Part shown: piece after piece, positions 33,812 through 42,408 of the stretch
How the letters are laid out: each line of letters starts with the position of its first letter
Numbering within the stretch: position 1 is the stretch's first letter
Source of the DNA: UBA12202 sp049595035
GTDB taxonomy: Bacteria > Pseudomonadota > Alphaproteobacteria > Puniceispirillales > UBA1172
NCBI GenBank assembly: GCA_049595035.1
Contig: JBMYKD010000002.1
Location: 116,740 to 180,739 of the forward strand
Length of the DNA: 64,000 nucleotides
Direction: 5' to 3'
Position numbers and translations under genes: made by a program
The notes under the pieces: model-generated
The model's database searches: none
Told to the model about the DNA's origin: nothing
Seen by the model: the letters and a program-made list of their open reading frames with translations, nothing else

Positions 33812-36607
33812 TTATTCTGCCGCTGATTCCATAGCTTTTGTCACCTGACAGGCGGAAAACTTGAATTCCGGGATCTTGCCATATGGATCAAGTTCAGAAT
33901 TGGTAAGAATATTTGCCGCCGCTTCAACATAGGCAAATGGCACGAAGACCATATCCTCAGCTACCGCACGGTCAGCCCTTGCCATGATATTAATCGCCCC
34001 GCGACGTGTCGTGATGGTTACCATGTCCCCAGCCTGAACCCCTAGCCGCCTTAATGTTTTCGGGTGCAGGGATGCGTTAGCTTCAGGTTCAATCACATCA
34101 AGCACTGTGGCACGGCGTGTCATCGAACCTGTATGCCAATGTTCAAGCTGTCGTCCTGTTGTCATAATCATTGGAAATTCCGCATCAGGCGTTTCTGCCG
34201 GTGGAATGATATTCGCCGGAGTGAAGCGGGCTCTGCCGCCTTGACGCGGGAAGCTATCCCCAAAAACAATGGCCTGCCCCGGGTCTTCTGGCGAAAGCGA
34301 TGGATACGTCACGGCATTTTCATTTTCCAGACGTTCCCAAGTGATATTATCCAGCGAAGCCATGGATGATTTCATTTCTGCAAACACTTCACTAGGATGC
34401 TGGAATGTCCAGTTCAACCCGACGCGCTTGGCCAGTTCAACCGTAATCCACCAGTCTTCTTTTGCGTCACCCGGCGCATCAACCGCTTTCCGGCCCATTT
34501 GAACCTGACGATTAGTATTTGTTACGGTGCCCGTTTTTTCAGCCCAGGCAGAAGCAGGCAGAATAACATCAGCGTAATTGGCTGTTTCGGTCAGGAAAAT
34601 ATCCTGCACAACCAGATGATCAAGCTTAGCCAGCGCATCTCGGGCATGATCGACATCAGGGTCAGACATAGCCGGATTTTCACCCAGAATATACATAGCC
34701 GTGATCTTATCATCATGAACAGCGTCCATAATTTCGGTCACGGTAAGGCCTTTTTCGGCCGCGATATTATCAGATTGCCAGATGTCGTTAAATGCGCTTC
34801 TTACGCCGTCATCGGTGACGCTCTGATAATCAGGCAGGAACATAGGGATCAATCCCGCATCAGATGCACCCTGCACGTTATTCTGGCCACGCAGAGGATG
34901 AAGCCCTGTTCCCGGACGCCCAACCTGACCACACATCAGCGCCAGTGAGATCAGGCAACGCGAATTATCCGTGCCGTGAATATGTTGTGAAATTCCCATC
35001 CCCCAGAAAATCATGCCAGCTTTGGCCGTGGCAAAATCACGGGCAACCTGACGCAAGGTTTCCGCATCAATGCCGCAAAATTCCGACATATCTTCTGGGC
35101 TGAATGCCTTTAGATGATCTTTCATTTCATCCCAGTTTTCGGTGAAGCCATCGATATATTGTTCATCATAAAGATTTTCTTCAACAATCACATGCATGAT
35201 CGCATTCAGCATGGCAACATCTGATCCGGGGCGGAATTGCAACATATGTGTGGCATGACGTTTCATGCCCTGCCCGCGTGGGTCCATCACAATCAGTTTT
35301 CCGCCACGCTTGGCAAATTGTTTGAAATAGGTCGCTGCAACAGGGTGATTTTCAATCGGGTTACATCCAATCAGAATGGCAACATCCGCATTTTCAATTT
35401 CATTAAATGTAGCCGTGACCGCGCCTGAACCTACATTTTCAAGCAATGCCGCCACCGATGAGGCATGACAAAGTCTGGTACAGTGATCAACATTATTATG
35501 GCCAAAGCCTTCACGGATAAACCGCTGAAACAGATAAGCTTCTTCGTTAGAACATTTTGCTGATCCGAACCCGGCAACACGGGTACCGGAAATCGCGCGC
35601 GCTTCTGTCATTCCTCTAGCGGCGATATCAAGGGCTTCTTCCCAGCTGGCTTCACGGAAATGGCTTAACGGATAGGCCGGATCAACATTTAATCCCTTAG
35701 CCGGCGCATCATCACGCCGGATCAATGGCTTGGTCAGACGATGCGGGTGGTGAATATAATCGAAACCAAAACGGCCTTTAACGCAAAGCCGGTTTTCATT
35801 GGCGGGGCCAGTTGCGCCCTCAACATACTTGATTTTATCATCCTTGATTTTAAAGGTAAGCTGACAGCCAACCCCGCAATAAGGACAGATGGATTGCACT
35901 TCCTTATCAATATCCTTGCTATCGCCTAGCTGGGCGCTATCAAGCACACTGGCCGGCATCAGGGCACCAGTTGGGCAGGCCTGCACACATTCCCCACAAG
36001 CGACACATGTGGACTGACCCATAGCATCATCCATATCAAATACAATTTTCGCATGATTGCCGCGGCCTGACATGCCGATCACATCATTCACCTGTACCTC
36101 ACGGCATGCCCGAACGCATAGATTACAATGAATGCAGGCATCAAGATTAACCCGCATAGCAACATGCGAGTCATCAAGCAACGGGATCAGATCAGGTGAT
36201 TTTGAAGGAAACCGGCTTTCCGTGACCTGATTAGCCGCCATCATGGTCAGAAAATGTGACGACGCATCATGAGATTCAGCAGGTTGATCTGCGGCAAGCA
36301 ATTCCACAACAAGCGCGCGGGATTTTTCAGCACGTTCTGATGCGGTATTGACTACCATGCCTTCCTGAACAGATCGAATACATGAAGCCACTAACGCCCG
36401 TTCCCCTTCTACTTCTACCATACAGGCACGGCAATTTCCGTCAGACCGGTAACCGGGTTCCGGTTTGTGGCATAAATGCGGGATAATATTACCCTGCCCT
36501 TGTGCGGCTTCCCAGATGGTTGACCCTTCGGGAACAGAAACCGTCTTGCCGTCAAGGGTGATGGAAACTGTTTTTACGTCAGTGTTATTTGGGAAACTAT
36601 CTGGCAT
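33812..36607 (-). CDS. fdsA: NAD-dependent formate dehydrogenase, molybdenum catalytic subunit
   Basis: Oxidises formate to CO2 at a bis-MGD Mo site; cytoplasmic, no signal. The 931-residue subunit has an N-terminal NuoG-like 2Fe-2S domain (Cys at 46, 59, 62, 76), a His-Cys3-type cluster region, two 4Fe-4S sets in CIHCNLCVRAC and CVACGECVQACPTGAL, another in CPYCGVGC, and the catalytic Cys380 in TRLCHASS encoded by TGT, so it is not a selenoprotein. The C-terminal molybdopterin dinucleotide-binding domain follows MTTGRQLEHWHTGSM. AAGGAA lies 7 bases before the ATG. It follows the fused beta subunit by 11 bp. Confidence 0.94.
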   Translation of the reverse strand: MPDSFPNNTDVKTVSITLDGKTVSVPEGSTIWEAAQGQGNIIPHLCHKPEPGYRSDGNCRACMVEVEGERALVASCIRSVQEGMVVNTASERAEKSRALVVELLAADQPAESHDASSHFLTMMAANQVTESRFPSKSPDLIPLLDDSHVAMRVNLDACIHCNLCVRACREVQVNDVIGMSGRGNHAKIVFDMDDAMGQSTCVACGECVQACPTGALMPASVLDSAQLGDSKDIDKEVQSICPYCGVGCQLTFKIKDDKIKYVEGATGPANENRLCVKGRFGFDYIHHPHRLTKPLIRRDDAPAKGLNVDPAYPLSHFREASWEEALDIAARGMTEARAISGTRVAGFGSAKCSNEEAYLFQRFIREGFGHNNVDHCTRLCHASSVAALLENVGSGAVTATFNEIENADVAILIGCNPIENHPVAATYFKQFAKRGGKLIVMDPRGQGMKRHATHMLQFRPGSDVAMLNAIMHVIVEENLYDEQYIDGFTENWDEMKDHLKAFSPEDMSEFCGIDAETLRQVARDFATAKAGMIFWGMGISQHIHGTDNSRCLISLALMCGQVGRPGTGLHPLRGQNNVQGASDAGLIPMFLPDYQSVTDDGVRSAFNDIWQSDNIAAEKGLTVTEIMDAVHDDKITAMYILGENPAMSDPDVDHARDALAKLDHLVVQDIFLTETANYADVILPASAWAEKTGTVTNTNRQVQMGRKAVDAPGDAKEDWWITVELAKRVGLNWTFQHPSEVFAEMKSSMASLDNITWERLENENAVTYPSLSPEDPGQAIVFGDSFPRQGGRARFTPANIIPPAETPDAEFPMIMTTGRQLEHWHTGSMTRRATVLDVIEPEANASLHPKTLRRLGVQAGDMVTITTRRGAINIMARADRAVAEDMVFVPFAYVEAAANILTNSELDPYGKIPEFKFSACQVTKAMESAAE

Positions 36608-36618
36608 GGATCAATTCC

Positions 36619-38310
36619 TTAACTGATTTCGCTATCGAAATGTTTCATGGTTAGACGAATTGCATTCGGCGCCGCCTGCCCTAGACCACAAATAGAGGCA
36701 TCGCTCATCACCTGACATAAGTCTTCCAGTAATGGTTTATCCCATTCTTCATTCTGCATCAACTGAACAGCTTTGCTACACCCTGTCCGGCAGGGTGTAC
36801 ATTGCCCACAACTTTCATCTTCAAAAAAACGCAACATGTTTAACGCGGCATCTCTGGCTTTATCCTGATCCGACAGAACAACAACAGCGGCAGACCCGAT
36901 AAAGCTACCATGCGGTTGCAGGGTATCAAAATCCAGCGGCACATCGTTTAATGTTGCAGGCAGAATACCTGATGAAGGCCCGCCCGGCTGATACGCTTTG
37001 AACACATGGCCATCAGCCATGCCGCCAGCGGCTTCTATAATATCCATGATGGTTGAACCGGCCGGCAACAGATAGACCCCCGGTTTTTCCACCCGACCGG
37101 ATACCGAATAACTCCGTAATCCCTTACGGCCATTTTTTTCAACCGATGACAGGATTTCTGATCCTTCCCGACAGATGCGGGCAATCCAGTATAATGTTTC
37201 GATATTATGAACCAAGGTGGGACGACCAAACAGCCCGACCTGTGCCACATAAGGCGGCCGGTGTCGTGGCAGACCGCGCTTTCCTTCAATGGATTCAATC
37301 ATCGCGCTTTCTTCACCGCAAATATACGCGCCTGCCCCGCGGCGCAGATCAATATAATCCGGTTCAACAATACCGGCATCAACCAGACGCTGGATTTCTT
37401 CAGCAAGAATATGCAGAACAGCAGGATATTCATCCCGCATATAGATAAAGCACTGTTCGGCTTCAACGGCCCATGCGGCAATCAGCATCCCTTCCAGAAA
37501 CAGATGTGGGGTGCGTTCCAAATAATAGCGATCCTTGAAAGTGCCGGGCTCGCCCTCATCTCCATTCACGGCAAGATAGCGTGTGCCTTCGGCGGCACGG
37601 ACAAATCCCCATTTCTTGCCAGACGGGAAACCAGCACCGCCCAGACCACGCAGGCCGCTTTGATGTACCTGTTCCTGCACGTCTTCCCAATTCCCGTTCT
37701 GGCGCAAATCAAGCAGTTTTTCATAACCGCCTTCCGCGCAATATGCGGTGAAATTCTGATAGTCCGGGATATGGGGATGCGTATCATCGGCTTCAATGGC
37801 GGCATTCACTTTTTCAACTGTGGCATGATCGATATGATTATGGCCGATTTCCAGTGCTGGCGCGGTATCACAACGTCCCATGCAAGGCGCCCGCAACACC
37901 CGCACTTGCGATGGATCAAGCCCGTCTTGCAGGGCTTTCATCAGGTTCTGCGCCCCTGCCAGTTCACAAGACAGCGAATCACATACCCGAATGGTCAGGT
38001 CAGGTGGCGGAGCCTTGCCTTCATCGACAACATCAAAATGGGCATAAAAGGTTGCCACTTCATAAACTTCTGTCTGGGATAGCTGCAATTCATCCGCAAG
38101 GGCGTGCATATGCGCGATGCTAAGATGGCCATAGTTATCCTGAATCAGATGCAGAAACTCGATCAGCAAATCGCGGCGGCGTGGACGGGCACCCAGAATG
38201 GCGCGGACTTCAGCACAAGCCTGATCATCAACCTGCCGTCCCTTAGGGGTTTTGCGCCCTTTTCCTCTGGCAGATTTCCATATCCCGTTTTCATCTGTTA
38301 TGGCGTCCAA
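36619..38310 (-). CDS. fdsB: NAD-dependent formate dehydrogenase, fused NuoE-NuoF type subunit
   Basis: Diaphorase subunit that passes electrons to NAD+. Residues ~30-165 are a thioredoxin-like NuoE domain with 2Fe-2S cysteines in CDSLSCELAG and APCMGRCDTAPA. Residues ~190-563 are NuoF with the FMN/NADH loop GLRGLGGAGFPSGKKW, GDEGEPGTFKDR, the GAGAYICGEESA loop and 4Fe-4S cysteines in ESCGQCTPCRTGC. The E-F fusion is as in Methylobacterium Fdh1B rather than separate FdsG and FdsB. No ATG is suited. GGAGGA directly abuts a TTG at 38316 and lies 6 bases before a second TTG at 38310, which I choose. No fdsC, fdsD or fdhD gene is adjacent. Confidence 0.93.
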   Translation of the reverse strand: MDAITDENGIWKSARGKGRKTPKGRQVDDQACAEVRAILGARPRRRDLLIEFLHLIQDNYGHLSIAHMHALADELQLSQTEVYEVATFYAHFDVVDEGKAPPPDLTIRVCDSLSCELAGAQNLMKALQDGLDPSQVRVLRAPCMGRCDTAPALEIGHNHIDHATVEKVNAAIEADDTHPHIPDYQNFTAYCAEGGYEKLLDLRQNGNWEDVQEQVHQSGLRGLGGAGFPSGKKWGFVRAAEGTRYLAVNGDEGEPGTFKDRYYLERTPHLFLEGMLIAAWAVEAEQCFIYMRDEYPAVLHILAEEIQRLVDAGIVEPDYIDLRRGAGAYICGEESAMIESIEGKRGLPRHRPPYVAQVGLFGRPTLVHNIETLYWIARICREGSEILSSVEKNGRKGLRSYSVSGRVEKPGVYLLPAGSTIMDIIEAAGGMADGHVFKAYQPGGPSSGILPATLNDVPLDFDTLQPHGSFIGSAAVVVLSDQDKARDAALNMLRFFEDESCGQCTPCRTGCSKAVQLMQNEEWDKPLLEDLCQVMSDASICGLGQAAPNAIRLTMKHFDSEIS

Positions 38311-38420
38311 GACCAATCCTCCAGCTCACTATTTTTGCGGATTTAGTACCGCGTATGCGTTTATCGTTGAATTCCATCTTATCTAGATTATTATGTATAC
38401 CTCAAGAAATAATCTCTTAA

Positions 38421-38471
38421 ATATTGCAATTTTACCCATCTTAATTTGTCTGACAGAACATAATATTGCAA
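38421..38471. promoter_or_regulatory. Paired ATTGCAA elements upstream of formate dehydrogenase operon
   Basis: In the 233-bp divergent region between fdsB and the quinone oxidoreductase, ATATTGCAA occurs twice (38421-38429 and 38463-38471), the first forming the palindrome ATTGCAAT. TTGCAA-type half-sites are known for RamB/ScfR-like regulators, and the motif is one base away from the TTGTAA seen before tctC and the panE2-like gene. Function is inferred. Confidence 0.4.
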
Positions 38472-38549
38472 ATCGGGATATAATTGCTACAAAACCGCCA
38501 TGGATACATATTATGTTGATCACATAATGCTGGATAAAGGACATGCCCG

Positions 38550-39572
38550 ATGACCATCACCACCACCCCTGATATGAGCATCCCCGCTGACATGACTGTT
38601 ATTGACATGCGGGAGCCGGGTAAGCCCGATGTGCTGATAACAGGTCAGCGTGAAACACCACAACCCGCTGAAAATGAGGTGCTGATAAAGGTGGTAGCCG
38701 CTGGCGTCAATGGCCCTGATCTGGTTCAGCGGCGTGGGCATTACCCTCCGCCGAAAGGGGCATCTGATCTGCTGGGGCTGGAAGTATCGGGCATCATCAC
38801 GGCCACGGGCAAGGATGTGAGCCGGTGGCAGATTGGCGACAGGGTGATTGCACTAACCAATGGCGGCGGTTATGCGGAATTTGTTGCGGTCAGGGCTGAT
38901 CATGTTCTGACAGTGCCGGAAGGCGTTGATCTGATTGATGCGGCCGGGATTCCGGAGACATTTTTTACCGTCTGGAGTAATGTGTTTCATCCTGTTCCGC
39001 GACCGGCGGGATGCCGGTTTCTGGTTCATGGTGGGGCGGGCGGCATTGGCGGTACTGCCATTCAGCTTGGTGCCGCGATGGGATATGATGTGCTGACCAC
39101 GGTTGGCAATGCGGATGAAGCCGAATGGTGCATGGGGCTGGGGGCAAGCCGCGCCATTAATTACCATGATGAGGATTTTGTCACCATCAACCGTGATGCC
39201 GGCGGGGCAGACCTGATCCTTGATATTATTGGCGGGGACTATATTGCCAGAAATATCAAGGCGGCACGGGCAGATGGCCGGATCATACAGCTGGCATTCA
39301 ATCATGGCTCAAAGGTGGAAATCGATCTGATGCCGGTGATGCTGAAACGGCTGACCTTTACCGGCTCAACCCTGCGGTCACGGCCGGATGACTTTAAGGC
39401 AGAAATTGCCGCCGCCCTTGAGGCGCAAATTTGGCCTTTATTTGCTGATGGCACGATCAGAACCACAACCCATAAAACCCTGCCCCTGGCCGAAGCCGCC
39501 GATGCCCACCGCATGATGGAAGCCGCCAGCCATAAAGGCAAGATTTTGCTGGTAACCGGTTTTCAGAGGTGA
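38550..39572 (+). CDS. NAD(P)H:quinone oxidoreductase, PIG3/zeta-crystallin type
   Basis: Medium-chain dehydrogenase/reductase of 340 residues without zinc-binding residues. It has GLEVSGIITATGKDVSRWQIGD in the GroES-like domain and VHGGAGGIGGTAIQLGAAMG in the Rossmann domain, typical of TIGR02824/PIG3 NADPH quinone reductases that do one- or two-electron reduction of quinones. AGGA lies 8 bases before the ATG. It is divergent from the formate dehydrogenase operon. DNA composition is somewhat richer in GC than its neighbours. Confidence 0.9.
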   Translation: MTITTTPDMSIPADMTVIDMREPGKPDVLITGQRETPQPAENEVLIKVVAAGVNGPDLVQRRGHYPPPKGASDLLGLEVSGIITATGKDVSRWQIGDRVIALTNGGGYAEFVAVRADHVLTVPEGVDLIDAAGIPETFFTVWSNVFHPVPRPAGCRFLVHGGAGGIGGTAIQLGAAMGYDVLTTVGNADEAEWCMGLGASRAINYHDEDFVTINRDAGGADLILDIIGGDYIARNIKAARADGRIIQLAFNHGSKVEIDLMPVMLKRLTFTGSTLRSRPDDFKAEIAAALEAQIWPLFADGTIRTTTHKTLPLAEAADAHRMMEAASHKGKILLVTGFQR

Positions 39573-39686
39573 TGATTATGCCTCTAAAATATTTCTTTTA
39601 GAACTGACAAGCCAGCCCCTAGCTTTTGCCAACCGCCATTGCCGGCCATTTTAATCATCTGGTAATAATCGGGAAGTATATGATCA

Positions 39687-39776
39687 TGGCGGAGAGAGGG
39701 GGATTCGAACCCCCGAGGGGCGTTAACCCCAACACGCTTTCCAGGCGTGCGCCTTAAACCGCTCGGCCATCTCTCC
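39687..39776 (-). tRNA. tRNA-Ser (anticodon GGA)
   Basis: Read on the minus strand from 39776 the sequence begins GGAGAGATGGCCGAGC, has the anticodon loop CTGGAAA with anticodon GGA, a long class II variable arm and T-loop GGTTCGAATCC, and ends with encoded CCA at 39687-39689. Acceptor arms GGAGAGA/TCTCTCC pair fully. Length is 90 nt. Confidence 0.97.
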
Positions 39777-39782
39777 AGCATA

Positions 39783-39798
39783 TGAAATGATCATTTCA
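39783..39798. repeat. 16-bp perfect palindrome next to tRNA-Ser
   Basis: TGAAATGATCATTTCA is a perfect 16-bp palindrome starting six bases upstream of the 5' end of the tRNA-Ser gene. It may belong to the tRNA promoter region, or be the end of another signal. No partner copy was seen in the window. Confidence 0.5.
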
Positions 39799-39983
39799 GA
39801 TCATGAATGCCATCATATCTGGCGGCAACATAGCCAAATCCGCATCCGGACGCAATTGGAAATGCCATACTAGCCTGCCTTTTTGCTGTTTTATCCTGTT
39901 GAACCAGCATCATCAGATCACTTTTCGGTGATCATCCGCTTCTGGCAATTGCCAAAACCCCATGGCCAAGGCATAATCCGGCT

Positions 39984-40346
39984 ATGAAATGGATTGGTTC
40001 AATATTCCGGTTGTTTTTCGGGCTTATGGTGCTGGTGGCGGTTTATACCGACCTGACCGATGGTGAGGCCGGATTTACCGATGTCGGTTATCTGTGGTTT
40101 CAACTAGCACCCGACAGTTTACAGATCAGCGAAGCTATCATCAGCCGCTATATTGATCCCTGCGGATTATTCGTGAGCCTTGATTGCGAGCCGTTTTTAT
40201 GGCATCCGGCTATTTCATTCTTTCTGTTGCTACCCGCCGCACCATTCTTTATCGGGGTGACCGCGTTGCTGATCCTGTTGCGCAAATACCGCGAAGGCCG
40301 GGGGGCATCTTCCCATCCAGCCAAGAAGGACAAAACCCGCGACTAG
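39984..40346 (+). CDS. Small membrane protein of unknown function
   Basis: I do not recognise this 120-residue protein. It has two hydrophobic helices, residues ~5-22 (IFRLFFGLMVLVAVY) and ~74-98 (AISFFLLLPAAPFFIGVTALLILL), with an intervening loop of ~50 residues containing two Cys (Cys60 and Cys67 region) that could face the periplasm. The C-terminus is basic and charged. The ribosome site is weak (AAGG 12 bases upstream). Its last codon overlaps the convergent lepA stop by four bases. Confidence 0.6.
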   Translation: MKWIGSIFRLFFGLMVLVAVYTDLTDGEAGFTDVGYLWFQLAPDSLQISEAIISRYIDPCGLFVSLDCEPFLWHPAISFFLLLPAAPFFIGVTALLILLRKYREGRGASSHPAKKDKTRD

Positions 40347-42145
40347 TTATCACCCATCTTGAGCGCTTCAAGAAACGCCGATTGCGGGATATCCACATTG
40401 CCAAACTGACGCATCCGTTTTTTGCCTTCTTTCTGTTTTTCCAGCAATTTTTTCTTACGGGTAATATCACCGCCATAACATTTTGCGGTTACATCCTTAC
40501 GCAAGGCACCAACGGTTTCGCGGGCAATCACCTTACCACCAATCGCCGCCTGCAAAGCAATCTTGAACATCTGGCGCGGGATCAAATCCTTCAGGCGGGC
40601 ACAAATGGCGCGGCCGCGGCTTTCTGCCTGTTCTTTATTAACAATCATGGCCAGCGCATCCACCGGATCACTATTCACCAGAATGGAAACCTTGACCAGC
40701 TCACCGGTTCTGTAACCGGTGATATGATAATCAAATGAGGCATAGCCCTTTGTGACTGATTTCAGCCGGTCATAAAAATCAAACACAACCTCATTCAACG
40801 GCAGGCGATAAACTACCATGGCCCGATTACCGGCATAGGTCAGATTAACCTGTTCCCCCCGCCGTTCAGTGCAAAGTGTCAATACCGGCCCCAGAAACTC
40901 ATCAGGTGTCATGATGGTGGCTTCTATCCACGGCTCCTCAATATGGCTGATCCGGGTGACGTCTGGCATATCCGCCGGATTGTGAAGTGCAACCATTTCT
41001 CCATCGGTTTTAAAGATATGATAAACAACCGACGGTGCCGTCGCAATCAGTTCCAGATTAAACTCACGATATAGCCGCTCCCGGATAATTTCCATATGCA
41101 GAAGCCCGAGAAACCCGCACCGAAAACCAAAACCTAATGCCGCCGAAGTTTCGGCTTCAAACGAAAAGGACGCATCATTCAGGCTCAGTTTTTCGAGTGC
41201 TTCTCTTAAATCCGTAAACTCCCCTGCATCCAGCGGGAATAATCCGCAGAATACCACCGATACGGATGGCTTAAATCCGGGCAACGCTTCATCCGCGGGC
41301 TTTCTATCATCCGTGATCGTATCCCCAATTTTAGCATCAGACACGGTTTTGATACCCGCATTGATGAATCCCATTTCACCCGGGCCCAGTTCATCCACAC
41401 TGGTCGGTTTAGGGCCAAATACACCAACTCTTTCGATGCTATGACTGGCATTTGTGGCCATCATGCGGATTTTCATCCCTTTTTTCAGAACTCCATCAAT
41501 CACCCTGACCAGCGTCATCACGCCAAGATATGGATCATACCAGCTATCCACTAGCATAGCTTTTAACGGGGCATCAGGATCACCTTCAGGTGGCGGCAGA
41601 CGGTGAACCAAAGCTTCCAGCACATCTTCGATGCCGATATTTGCCTTGGCCGAGGCTTCAATCGCATCACTGGCATCAAGGCCAATCACGTCCTCTATCT
41701 GTTTACGCACCCGTTCCGGTTCAGCCGCCGGCAGATCAATTTTATTCAGAACAGGGACAATTTCATGATTGACGTCAATGGCCTGATAGACATTGGCCAG
41801 CGTCTGTGCCTCAACCCCCTGAGAGGCATCAACCACAAGCAATGAGCCTTCACAAGCGGCAAGTGACCGTGATACTTCATAGGCAAAATCAACATGGCCG
41901 GGGGTATCCATTAAATTGAGGATATATTTTTCACCATTCTTGGCGGTATAGGACAGACGAACGGTTTGTGCCTTGATTGTGATCCCGCGTTCGCGTTCCA
42001 GTTCCATATTATCAAGAACCTGTTCTTTCATTTCGCGATCTGTGAGGCCGCCACAAAACTGTATCAAACGGTCAGCCAGTGTTGACTTGCCGTGATCAAT
42101 ATGCGCAATGATAGAAAAATTCCGAATGTTGGAAATGGGCACCAT
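40343..42145 (-). CDS. lepA: Elongation factor 4 (back-translocating GTPase)
   Basis: Ribosomal GTPase that remobilises stalled ribosomes. The 600-residue protein has the G1 motif IAHIDHGKSTLADR, DTPGHVDF (G3), NKIDLPAA (G4), EF-G-like domains II, III and V, and the LepA-specific C-terminal domain ending in GKVIARETVGALRKDVTAKCYGGD. The frame opens at 42172 but ATG at 42145 is chosen because GAGG lies 6 bases upstream and the protein then starts MVPISNIRNFSI like its homologues. Confidence 0.96.
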   Translation of the reverse strand: MVPISNIRNFSIIAHIDHGKSTLADRLIQFCGGLTDREMKEQVLDNMELERERGITIKAQTVRLSYTAKNGEKYILNLMDTPGHVDFAYEVSRSLAACEGSLLVVDASQGVEAQTLANVYQAIDVNHEIVPVLNKIDLPAAEPERVRKQIEDVIGLDASDAIEASAKANIGIEDVLEALVHRLPPPEGDPDAPLKAMLVDSWYDPYLGVMTLVRVIDGVLKKGMKIRMMATNASHSIERVGVFGPKPTSVDELGPGEMGFINAGIKTVSDAKIGDTITDDRKPADEALPGFKPSVSVVFCGLFPLDAGEFTDLREALEKLSLNDASFSFEAETSAALGFGFRCGFLGLLHMEIIRERLYREFNLELIATAPSVVYHIFKTDGEMVALHNPADMPDVTRISHIEEPWIEATIMTPDEFLGPVLTLCTERRGEQVNLTYAGNRAMVVYRLPLNEVVFDFYDRLKSVTKGYASFDYHITGYRTGELVKVSILVNSDPVDALAMIVNKEQAESRGRAICARLKDLIPRQMFKIALQAAIGGKVIARETVGALRKDVTAKCYGGDITRKKKLLEKQKEGKKRMRQFGNVDIPQSAFLEALKMGDN

Positions 42146-42243
42146 GATGAACCTCAAAGCTATAAACAACACTCATACCTATTTCCATCGCTTCGTGCAA
42201 TGGTCAGATTGACACGTTGCGCATCGGGCAGTAAAAGATAGTT

Positions 42244-42321
42244 ATGTGGTTATTGATCCGTACATTATTTCGACTAATCAGCCCGGCTCCAGCCTTAATG
42301 CATGGTCGGGGTCGGGATTAA
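42244..42321 (+). CDS. leuL: Candidate leucine-rich leader peptide upstream of leuA
   Basis: A 25-codon frame (ATG 42244, TAA 42319) encodes MWLLIRTLFRL and a Pro/Arg-rich tail. It has five Leu codons, all TTA, TTG or CTA, four of them in the first eleven codons, plus two Ile. Such clustering of uncommon Leu codons ahead of leuA is the pattern of a transcription-attenuation leader. Its ribosome site is weak (AAAGATA 6 bases upstream). A GC-rich stem at 42282-42316 starts right after the Leu codons. Confidence 0.5.
   Translation: MWLLIRTLFRLISPAPALMHGRGRD
42282..42316 (+). promoter_or_regulatory. leuA: Candidate attenuator hairpin before leuA
   Basis: CCCGGCTCC (42282-42290) can pair over all nine positions, two of them G-U, with GGGGTCGGG (42308-42316), leaving a 17-base loop. 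It overlaps the second half of the leader peptide. Only a short T run (ATTTTAG) follows, so it may act as pause or antiterminator rather than terminator. Confidence 0.35.
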
Positions 42322-42408
42322 TCATTTTAGCACAGCACATGCCACCAGCAATATCTATTTCAGGCGTCTGCTGTTAAGGACACGGAATATCAGAAAAGAA
42401 GGTTTATT

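Noticed and set aside
34397..34948. 183-codon plus-strand frame
   Set aside because: Antisense shadow of the formate dehydrogenase catalytic subunit.
35460..35475. Selenocysteine in the formate dehydrogenase active site
   Set aside because: The catalytic position is encoded by TGT (Cys), with no in-frame TGA.
37207..38082. 291-codon open frame on the plus strand
   Set aside because: Antisense to the fused NuoE-NuoF formate dehydrogenase subunit, whose motifs are all present; the frame has no recognisable domain and arises from codon bias.
39583..39602. Terminator hairpin after the quinone oxidoreductase gene
   Set aside because: TCTAAAA/TTTTAGA is only a 7-bp AT-rich stem with no following T run.
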